Below are positions 14,887-20,773 of a stretch of DNA of 20,773 bases, piece by piece (positions within the stretch are counted from its first letter, which is position 1; every line of letters begins with the position of its first letter). A program made the translations under genes and the position numbers. This stretch comes from UBA1479 sp964012715 (GTDB lineage: Bacteria > Pseudomonadota > Alphaproteobacteria > Rhodospirillales > Casp-alpha2), in contig CAXGUG010000072.1 in the NCBI GenBank assembly GCA_964012715.1, positions 1 to 20,773 on the forward strand. Reading direction: 5' to 3'. Under the pieces are notes generated by a model. The model saw only the letters and a list, made by a program, of their open reading frames with translations, did not search any database and had not been told where the DNA came from.

Positions 14887-15904
14887 ATTTCGCCCTTTTG
14901 TTTCTTTTGTCATTGCCAACTGCGAAGACAAGTTCCGCCGGCATGACATAACTGTCGACACCGCCGATACGGACCTGGATCTCATTGCGGCTGGGATTCT
15001 GGATTCGTTCGATCTGCTCAATCTGGCGATGGCGCTGGAAGATCAGCATCGCCTGACGATGGACTTTTCGGTGTTCACCAGTGATTTCGATGCTTCGTTC
15101 AAGGGCCTGTACTCATGCCTGACGCCCGAGGCCGGGGCGCCCGAGCCGTCGCCCCCGCCGATGCCGGACACCATACTTGCGCCTATTATGGATGCCCTTG
15201 TTCGGGCAGGCGTCAGCACCGGGGATCGGATTTTCCTCCATTCTTCTGCATTAATGCTCGGGCTTTCGCGATTGGATTGCGCAGATCTGTTGGAACGTCT
15301 ATTGGCCGCGATCGGCCCGCAAGGCTCGATCTTCGCACCGGCCGCGAACGTCCAGGCGTTTCAAAGCGGGAATTTTGATATCGACAACACACCCGCCCAT
15401 GCCGACTTCGGGTGGCTGAGCGAAGCCATCCGGCAACATGCAGGCGCGTCCCGATCGCAAAACCCCTTCGACTCGGTTGCCGGCCTTGGCCCCGACGCCG
15501 CGCAGGTTTGCCAAGGCCTGGAGGCCGATTGTTACGGCCCTCAATCACCTTGGAGCCGCCTTCTCGGCAAGGACGTCAAACTGATCATGCTGGGCATCGA
15601 TTTTCATTACGCCTCGATCGTTCATCTGGCCGAGCTTCAGTGCCAAGTGCCGTATCGCGGCTGGAAAGAGTTTTTTGGAAAGATTCGGGTGAATGGCGCA
15701 TTTAAAGACGTCACGCTTCGCCTGTTCGCCGCCGAGATGAACACCCAAAGATTTTACCAGAAGATTGCGGACCTACCAGAGATGGCCGGGCGTTTCAAAA
15801 CCCTGGACATCAAGGGCGGCGGCTACGTCGCGTCGTTGGACGATGTCTTCAACGCTTGCTGCGCCGCGATGCGCCGCGCGCCGCGCATTTTCGTCGAGCC
15901 ATAA
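14879..15904 (+). CDS. Carrier-protein domain fused to an AAC(3)-family acyltransferase
   Basis: A 341-residue protein. Residues about 1-80 are an acyl/peptidyl carrier domain, with LIAAGILDSFDLLNLAMALE (35-54) and S43 of the DSF motif as the phosphopantetheine site. A Pro-rich linker (about 85-97, PEPSPPPMP) leads to a domain of the aminoglycoside 3-N-acetyltransferase family (about 98-335). That domain has GDRIFLHSSALMLG (115-128), SRSQNPFDSVAGLGPDAA (191-208), YGPQSPWSRLL (219-229) and LGIDFHYASIVHLAE (238-252). AAC(3) enzymes acylate an amine. Fused to a carrier and placed directly after an adenylation enzyme, this one probably takes an aminoacyl or other acyl group from the phosphopantetheine arm and places it on an amino sugar (inference). 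Where AAC(3) resistance enzymes have RSxHP, this protein has N195 in place of His. Drug resistance is unlikely to be its role. Confidence 0.8.
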   Translation: MIEFRPFVSFVIANCEDKFRRHDITVDTADTDLDLIAAGILDSFDLLNLAMALEDQHRLTMDFSVFTSDFDASFKGLYSCLTPEAGAPEPSPPPMPDTILAPIMDALVRAGVSTGDRIFLHSSALMLGLSRLDCADLLERLLAAIGPQGSIFAPAANVQAFQSGNFDIDNTPAHADFGWLSEAIRQHAGASRSQNPFDSVAGLGPDAAQVCQGLEADCYGPQSPWSRLLGKDVKLIMLGIDFHYASIVHLAELQCQVPYRGWKEFFGKIRVNGAFKDVTLRLFAAEMNTQRFYQKIADLPEMAGRFKTLDIKGGGYVASLDDVFNACCAAMRRAPRIFVEP

Positions 15905-16854
15905 TGTCCCAACTAAATTTCGCCATCGTCGGGGCCGGGAAATCCGCGTCGGATTGCGTTCACGCGATTGAGCGCTTCAATTCCTCGGCGTCCGGCAGGC
16001 ACGCCAATCTGAAACTTCTGTTCGTCGATGCTAAAACGCCCGCGCCTAAAATCTCGGCGAATTGCCCGGTCATCGAAACGCGGAACATCAACGCAGATGA
16101 AAACGTCGCGCTCATCCAGGCGCACGATGTCGATTACCTGCTAAGCGTCAACAATCATCAAATTCTTTCCGCCGCGACGATCTCGACCCCCCGGCTTGGG
16201 GTTCTTAATTTTCATAACGGCCCCCTTCCCCGATATGGCGGCGTCAATGTTTGCGCTTGGGCAATCTTCAACGGTGAAACGGAACACGGCGTGACATGGC
16301 ATTTCATGGAACCCGCCATCGACGCCGGGCGGATCATCGCGCAACGCCGATTTCCGATCACGGCGCGGGAAACGGCAATCACTTTGATCATGAAGTGCAT
16401 TCAACAAGGAATTTCCCTGTTCGAAGAATTGCTGCCCAGCTTGTTCGACGGCCGCCCGGACGGAAACCCTCAGGACCCGTCGCAGCGTTTGTACTTTTCC
16501 CGCAAGGATATCCCGGCAAACGAGATTTTCGATTTTTCCTGGACCTGCGAACAGGCGGATCGATACATGCGGTGCCTGAACGTTTTTCCGTTTCCCCCAG
16601 CGCTGCCGTTTGGTAAAGCCCTGGGCGGCGAAAGAGTATTCCGCGTGGTGAAAGTGAACGTGGCAGAGCATCAAATCGACAGCGCGCCCGGCACCGTTCT
16701 TGATATTGACGACACAGCTATCCATGCCGCCCTTGCAAACGGAACGATCTCCATCACGGATGTGATCGACGAGCAAGGCAACAAAACACGGATTTCAGAT
16801 CTGGTTTCCAGTTACGGCATCAACGCCGGCGCCAACCTTCAATTCAGAAAGTAA
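15904..16854 (+). CDS. Formyltransferase-family protein, sugar N-formyltransferase candidate
   Basis: A 316-residue protein related to methionyl-tRNA formyltransferase and sugar formyltransferases (VioF, FdtF, WbkC type). LGVLNFHNGPLPRYGGVNVC (98-117) contains the catalytic N102 and H104, and WHFMEPAIDAGRII (132-145) contains D140, so the N-H-D triad is complete. These enzymes pass a formyl group from N10-formyltetrahydrofolate to a free amine. The position in a polysaccharide operon with two aminotransferases favours an amino sugar over tRNA. The start is ATG 15904, sharing one base with the upstream stop (TAATG). The C-terminal third shows no clear OB fold to my eye. Other N10-formyl-THF-dependent amide-forming roles are possible. 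Confidence 0.8.
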   Translation: MSQLNFAIVGAGKSASDCVHAIERFNSSASGRHANLKLLFVDAKTPAPKISANCPVIETRNINADENVALIQAHDVDYLLSVNNHQILSAATISTPRLGVLNFHNGPLPRYGGVNVCAWAIFNGETEHGVTWHFMEPAIDAGRIIAQRRFPITARETAITLIMKCIQQGISLFEELLPSLFDGRPDGNPQDPSQRLYFSRKDIPANEIFDFSWTCEQADRYMRCLNVFPFPPALPFGKALGGERVFRVVKVNVAEHQIDSAPGTVLDIDDTAIHAALANGTISITDVIDEQGNKTRISDLVSSYGINAGANLQFRK

Positions 16855-16868
16855 AGAGAAGGCATTCG

Positions 16869-18242
16869 ATGAAAGGTGATCTAATTCTTGTCCATTGCGT
16901 GGACACGGAAGGCCCGCTTAACGAGTCGGTAACGGCGACGTTCGAGCGCATCGAGACGGTCTTTGGCTTGAAGTACGAGCCCAGCCCGGAACAATTGAGC
17001 CGGCTGCAGCAAGGACACGACATTCCCGATGACCTGCGGGATGACGTAATGACCTTCATTTCTCCGAACCGGCTCAACTATCACAAGACCTGGACCGAAG
17101 TGGACAAATGTGTCCGCGATTTGATGCGCCCCGAATGGCGCATGGCGTTAGAAGATGACTACGGTCAGGGTTATACGTTTTCTTGGTTCATCCTCGACCA
17201 TGTCGGGTTTGAGATAAATCCACGCCAGCGGGTCATGGGATTTCACGGAATCTACGAACACTATCGCGAGCTTCTCGCCGAATTCAAACCGCCCGCGGAT
17301 AAGCTGTATTATCACACGCACCCGGTTCCGTTTTTCTTTGAAGCGAACAAGACTTCCAACAATTTCAGCTTCACCAATCACCACATCCAGGTGATCAACC
17401 GGCGGGTCATCGACTATTTGGACTTCCCAACCGCCTATCGTCCCGGCGCCAACTGCGAACGCCCGGATATGAACCTTTTCCTTGAGATGTGGATTCCTTT
17501 CGATTTCGGCAACCAAGGCATGAAGCAACGCGCCGAGGAACGAATTCAAAAGGATCTCGCCGGCGGCCGATGGGGCGACTGGCGTCGCGCCACGCCGGAA
17601 TGGGAAGTCTATCACCCGGATTTCTATGACTATCAAAAAAAGGGCAACATGCGGCGCTACATCGCGCGCAGCCTCAATCTGAATTCAAGAGTGCGCCCGA
17701 TTTCCCACGAAGAAGTCGAGAAGGCATTCGTCCGCGCCAACAGCGGGAAACACACTATCATGGCCGTTACCGATCACGACGAACGCGAAATGCGGCCCTA
17801 CATCATCGAGCATGTAAAGATGGTCCGGGAACTTCAGAAAAATTATCCCGACGTCAAAATTCGCTATGCCAATGCCGCGGACGCCATCCGAATGGCCGAA
17901 GGCATTCCGCATGAAGAGCCCACCGAACTCACGTTCAACTGGGACGGTGACGCACTGGAGATCTTCGCTTCGAAAGAAATCTGGGGGCCCCAACCCTGGT
18001 TCTGCTTCAAAACCAAGGATCAGCGTTATATTCACGAGAACCTCGACCGCCTTGAGGACGAAGGCTGGGGATTCGTTTTCGATGACAACACGATCTTTCT
18101 CGAGCAGATCGAATCGATCGGGATCGCCACCAACGACCGATATGGCAATACCTCGATTTATCGCCTGAGCCCCGACAAGGACCTCGGAAAGACGGCATCG
18201 ATGATCCGGAACCGACCGGTACTGGACACCCTGCAGTCCTAA
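16869..18242 (+). CDS. Divergent NodB/polysaccharide-deacetylase-like protein
   Basis: A 457-residue soluble protein, AGAGAAGG 7-14 nt upstream of the ATG. It begins with a strand running into HCVDTEGPLNES (9-20), where DTEG resembles the first metal motif of CE4/NodB deacetylases. HGIYEHYRELL (126-136) and LYYHTHPVPFFFE (146-158) give histidines in a plausible second motif, and IMAVTDHDERE is a further metal-type segment. The acid/His pattern is therefore compatible with a metal-dependent carbohydrate deacetylase, but the spacing is unusual and the protein is longer than typical NodB domains. The last 100 or so residues (GWGFVFDDNTIFLEQIESIG onward) look like a separate beta-rich domain. I am confident that it is a real gene, less so of the function. 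It lies between a formyltransferase and a methyltransferase in the same operon. Confidence 0.6.
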   Translation: MKGDLILVHCVDTEGPLNESVTATFERIETVFGLKYEPSPEQLSRLQQGHDIPDDLRDDVMTFISPNRLNYHKTWTEVDKCVRDLMRPEWRMALEDDYGQGYTFSWFILDHVGFEINPRQRVMGFHGIYEHYRELLAEFKPPADKLYYHTHPVPFFFEANKTSNNFSFTNHHIQVINRRVIDYLDFPTAYRPGANCERPDMNLFLEMWIPFDFGNQGMKQRAEERIQKDLAGGRWGDWRRATPEWEVYHPDFYDYQKKGNMRRYIARSLNLNSRVRPISHEEVEKAFVRANSGKHTIMAVTDHDEREMRPYIIEHVKMVRELQKNYPDVKIRYANAADAIRMAEGIPHEEPTELTFNWDGDALEIFASKEIWGPQPWFCFKTKDQRYIHENLDRLEDEGWGFVFDDNTIFLEQIESIGIATNDRYGNTSIYRLSPDKDLGKTASMIRNRPVLDTLQS

Positions 18243-18289
18243 CCGCCGGCCCGCATGCCGCCGCATTCCAGGTAGATCAAAAAAGCCAC

Positions 18290-18940
18290 ATGTCTGAAAA
18301 CTACCAAGACTTCATCATCAAGAACGGCAAGCTCATCGGTAAGTTCGAAGAAATGTATCGAACTTGCGACGATCCATGGGGCCGCGATTCGATGGAGGAA
18401 CTTTGCCTGGAAACCAGCCTTTTACGGCGCGCCTGCTTGCTTGCAAATTCATTGGAAGGCGGTTGCCGGGTTTTTGACATCGGCTGCGGCGTCGGTTCTT
18501 CAATGCGCGCGATCGCCGACTCTTCGGCGCAGATGGCGGGAATCGACGTGAGCGAGACCGCCATCCAAAAAGCGCGCCAACGGTTGCCGGAGCATCAGTT
18601 TGCCGTAGCCGGGCTCGACGACGTGGTGGAGGACTCCCCTGCGATCCAATCCATCGATATACGCCAGCTGAATCTTTTGATCATGTCCCAGGTCACCTGG
18701 TACGTCTTGAAAACCCTTCCGGCGTTCAAGGAATGGCTTCAGGCGAATTGGAAAGGCAAGCTGTTCATTCATATTCTCGGTATCTACCCGCCGGGCGTGC
18801 AGCAGTACGGCAAGGAATACTTCACCAATCAGGAAGAGATCTTGGCTTGGTGGGGTTTGAATTACCTGGAATATGGGACCCTGTCCCGCATCGTCGACGG
18901 CGACCCGAAAACGCTCAGTTATTTCATCGCCCAAATCTGA
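18290..18940 (+). CDS. SAM-dependent class I methyltransferase
   Basis: A 216-residue protein. After a short N-terminal region with TCDDPWGRD (25-33) comes VFDIGCGVGSSMRAIAD (61-77), the glycine-rich SAM-binding motif I, and then AGIDVSETAIQKARQRLP (83-100), which supplies the acidic residue after beta 2 that binds ribose. The middle segment LNLLIMSQVTWYVL is motif-IV-like. The short DPW-containing N-terminus is common in methyltransferases of glycan clusters. O- or N-methylation of the sugar or its substituent is likely, but the acceptor is unknown. It lies 47 nt after the deacetylase-like gene, with only a weak Shine-Dalgarno sequence before ATG 18290. The cytidylyltransferase starts 9 nt downstream. 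Confidence 0.8.
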   Translation: MSENYQDFIIKNGKLIGKFEEMYRTCDDPWGRDSMEELCLETSLLRRACLLANSLEGGCRVFDIGCGVGSSMRAIADSSAQMAGIDVSETAIQKARQRLPEHQFAVAGLDDVVEDSPAIQSIDIRQLNLLIMSQVTWYVLKTLPAFKEWLQANWKGKLFIHILGIYPPGVQQYGKEYFTNQEEILAWWGLNYLEYGTLSRIVDGDPKTLSYFIAQI

Positions 18941-18949
18941 GTTTCCCCC

Positions 18950-19702
18950 ATGACGACGAAATCCGAGAATTCTCCAGTCCTGATCATTCAGGCGAGAATG
19001 GGTGCGACCCGATTACCGGGGAAATCCATGCTGGATCTGGCGGGGGCGCCCCTTGTCGGTCGAATTATTGAGCGCGTCAAACGCTGTGCGTCGCCACGGC
19101 TAGTCGTGCTTGCGACCACCTGCAAACCGGAAGACACCCCGCTGGAAGCCTTGGCCGCGGCCTATGACATCCCTTGTTTCCGCGGCCCGGAACACGACCT
19201 GGTGCAGCGATACGTGCTTGCCGCCAAGGAATTTGACGCCGACCGCATCATCCGCCTGCCCGGTGACAACGTTGCGCCGGAGCCATCCGAAATCGACCGG
19301 CTTGTGGCCTACCATTTAGCTAGCGACAACGCGTTTTCATCGAACCTGTTGCAGATTATGGGTAACGGCTACCCAGACGGGATCGGCGCAGAAGTTATTG
19401 AGCGCTCGGCCTTGGAAGAAGTCTTGGCGACCACCGACGATCCCCGATTGCGTGAGCACCCGCACCTGAATTTTTTCGATTTTGAGCGAGACAGTGCTGT
19501 CGATGATGGCCGCTTCAAGGTCGGGACCGTCGCCTGCCCGTCGGCATTCAGTCGCCCGGACCTGACTCTCGACGTCAACACGCAGGAACAATACGAATAT
19601 TGCAAGGCATTCTACGAATACCTTTACCCGCGAAATAACGAATTCGGCATTCTCGATATCATTGAATGGCACGATAACATTTGGTCGCCGCATCGTAATT
19701 GA
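18950..19702 (+). CDS. spsF: SpsF-like cytidylyltransferase (CMP-ulosonate activation candidate)
   Basis: A 250-residue GT-A-fold protein. LIIQARMGATRLPGKSMLDL (11-30) is the classical start of SpsF/CMP-sugar synthetases, and VLATTCKPEDTPLEALA then FRGPEHDLVQRY (77-88) are hallmark segments. IIRLPGDNVAPEPSEID (100-116) replaces the usual TGDxPLxDP and retains the Asp (D106) for metal. Spore-coat SpsF pairs with the NeuB-like SpsE in Bacillus subtilis, so this gene is a natural partner for the NeuB-type synthase at 8319, activating the ulosonic acid with CTP. The gap from the methyltransferase is 9 nt with no clear ribosome site, which suggests coupling. Its stop overlaps the next start in TGATG. 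A different nucleotide or sugar cannot be excluded. Confidence 0.8.
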   Translation: MTTKSENSPVLIIQARMGATRLPGKSMLDLAGAPLVGRIIERVKRCASPRLVVLATTCKPEDTPLEALAAAYDIPCFRGPEHDLVQRYVLAAKEFDADRIIRLPGDNVAPEPSEIDRLVAYHLASDNAFSSNLLQIMGNGYPDGIGAEVIERSALEEVLATTDDPRLREHPHLNFFDFERDSAVDDGRFKVGTVACPSAFSRPDLTLDVNTQEQYEYCKAFYEYLYPRNNEFGILDIIEWHDNIWSPHRN

Positions 19703-20773
19703 TGAACAAAAATTTCGTTATTTTTTACTGGCACGTCTTTACGAAGCGGGATTGGGGCCGCTTCCTTTGCGACGAAATGTCGGCGCGCGGATACAATGTC
19801 CGCGTCGTCCAGGTCGGCCCGGCGATCGACAACCTGAGTCTCGCCGAAATCGAGCGCGGTAATTTCGCGGCGGTTCCGCAAGCGGAAACCCCGCGGACGA
19901 AAGACGACATCGAACGCATCCTCGACGATTTGAACGAACAGGATCTGTTGTTCGTGTTCGTCCCGGTCACCGCCCGTTACCTATGGCTGTTGGTTCAGAT
20001 CGGAAAAAGAAACCTAAAGTACGCCCATCTGACATTGGGGCGCTTGCCGCAGCGGCTCGACCCGACGTTGCTCATCCGCAGGAAGCCGCTACTCGCGCTT
20101 CGCGCCTACGGCGCGGCGCTTTTCCATCTTCTTTATCGCGTCAGATATCACCTGAAGCTGGTTTGCAGCCTGGGCTTGGACTATTTCCGCATCCCGCCGC
20201 CGTTCGTCTGGGTTCGCGCGGGCTCTCATACAGAGCCTCTGTCCACGGAAGGAATCGGGTTAGGCCGATGCAACGTCTTGGACGTGGAATCCTTCGACGT
20301 CGCACAGGCGCGACGCATCGAATCGCACCCCCCCATAGGTCCCGCCGAAGGCCAATCCGGCCGCTATGCGGTCTACGTCGATGAGTCTCTATACAACCAC
20401 CCGGATTACTTGCTGCATAATGCTGCTTCGCCGATCGAGCCGGACCGCTTCTTTCCCGCACTGAAACGCTTTTTCGAACAGCTTGAAAATGTGCTCGACC
20501 TGAAGATCGTCATCGCCCTGCATCCTAAATCGAATTATTCGGCGCAGGAAAAGGCGGCCTATTTTGGATCGCGTGAAACCTTCGATCGGCAAACGCCGGA
20601 ACTTATCTACGGCGCCGAGTTCGCCTTGATGCACAACAGCACGGCCTTGTCTTACGCCGTTATCTGGCGCAAGCCGGTTTTGTTCGTGACCAGCGATTCG
20701 ATAAACGAATCTTGGCTCTGTGCGGATCTGGAACTCCGCACCAATTTGATCGGACAGCCGACAGTGAACTTGG
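19702..20773 (+). CDS. Unrecognised protein with GT-B-like C-terminus, 3'-truncated
   Basis: The frame is open from ATG 19702 to the end of the window (357 codons) with no stop, so the C-terminus is outside. I do not recognise the protein as a named family. It begins NKNFVIFYWHVFTKRDWG, a strand-like start, and has further strands such as RVVQVGPAID and QDLLFVFVPVT in the first 95 residues, as in an N-terminal Rossmann domain. A more hydrophobic, basic stretch follows (about residues 125-150). Later LKIVIALHPKSNYSA and EFALMHNSTALSYAVIWRKP (the latter near residue 310) resemble the donor-binding half of GT-B enzymes, where a His/Ser-rich loop is followed by a PVLFV strand. A glycosyltransferase or polymer-transferring enzyme using the CMP-sugar is plausible. 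The one-base overlap with spsF ties it to that gene. Confidence 0.55.
   Translation, partial: MNKNFVIFYWHVFTKRDWGRFLCDEMSARGYNVRVVQVGPAIDNLSLAEIERGNFAAVPQAETPRTKDDIERILDDLNEQDLLFVFVPVTARYLWLLVQIGKRNLKYAHLTLGRLPQRLDPTLLIRRKPLLALRAYGAALFHLLYRVRYHLKLVCSLGLDYFRIPPPFVWVRAGSHTEPLSTEGIGLGRCNVLDVESFDVAQARRIESHPPIGPAEGQSGRYAVYVDESLYNHPDYLLHNAASPIEPDRFFPALKRFFEQLENVLDLKIVIALHPKSNYSAQEKAAYFGSRETFDRQTPELIYGAEFALMHNSTALSYAVIWRKPVLFVTSDSINESWLCADLELRTNLIGQPTVNL

Noticed and set aside
14879..15904. Annotating the AAC(3)-type protein as an aminoglycoside resistance gene
   Set aside because: The fused carrier domain, loss of the RSxHP His and the operon context all point to glycan modification.

Overview
The window is a gene-dense piece of a surface-polysaccharide (LPS O-antigen, capsule or glycan modification) locus. 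The high GC content, the use of GTG and TTG starts, and the protein flavour suggest an alphaproteobacterium, possibly Rhodospirillales-like. That placement is an impression from the sequence, not a database result. I see no rRNA, tRNA, CRISPR array, insertion sequence or phage gene.

Layout. (1) 1-2750: the 3' part of an O-antigen ligase-like membrane protein (+), meeting a convergent ArnT/PMT-like membrane glycosyltransferase (-) whose stop codon overlaps its own by 4 bp. (2) 2877-4202: a regulatory module. A consensus-like promoter lies inside two tandem palindromes. It is followed by a winged-helix regulator with a Rossmann-like C-terminus, an RfaH-type NusG paralog overlapping it by ATGA, and a non-coding gap with a long inverted repeat. 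The right arm of that repeat runs into a 10/12 match to the enterobacterial ops element that RfaH recognises. (3) 4244-11551: a tightly spaced + operon for nucleotide-sugar and ulosonic-acid chemistry: DegT aminotransferase, HddC-like nucleotidyltransferase, CBS-HddA-like kinase fusion, TIM-barrel isomerase/epimerase, NeuB-type synthase, NAD-dependent epimerase and a second DegT aminotransferase. (4) 11571-12323: a phytanoyl-CoA-dioxygenase-type Fe(II)/2-oxoglutarate enzyme on the - strand, followed by a 263-275 bp divergent intergenic region. (5) 12599 to the end: a second + operon of modification enzymes: NeuD-like acyltransferase, amino-acid adenylation enzyme, carrier-protein/AAC(3)-type acyltransferase fusion, formyltransferase, NodB/CE4-like protein, SAM methyltransferase, SpsF-like cytidylyltransferase and a partial unrecognised protein with a glycosyltransferase-like C-terminus.

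How it may work together (inference). Operon 3 would make an amino sugar and condense a sugar with phosphoenolpyruvate to a sialic-acid-like ulosonate (NeuB). SpsF would activate that acid with CMP. Operon 5 would decorate free amines by three routes: NeuD-type acylation, formylation, and transfer of an activated amino acid from a carrier domain. Methylation and oxidative hydroxylation would add further tailoring. The regulator, RfaH-like factor and ops-like site would control long-range transcription of operon 3.

The most noteworthy points are the linked RfaH/ops-like module, the tandem-palindrome promoter, the adenylation enzyme next to a carrier-AAC(3) fusion, and the CBS-kinase fusion. 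The final product sugar cannot be deduced from this window alone.
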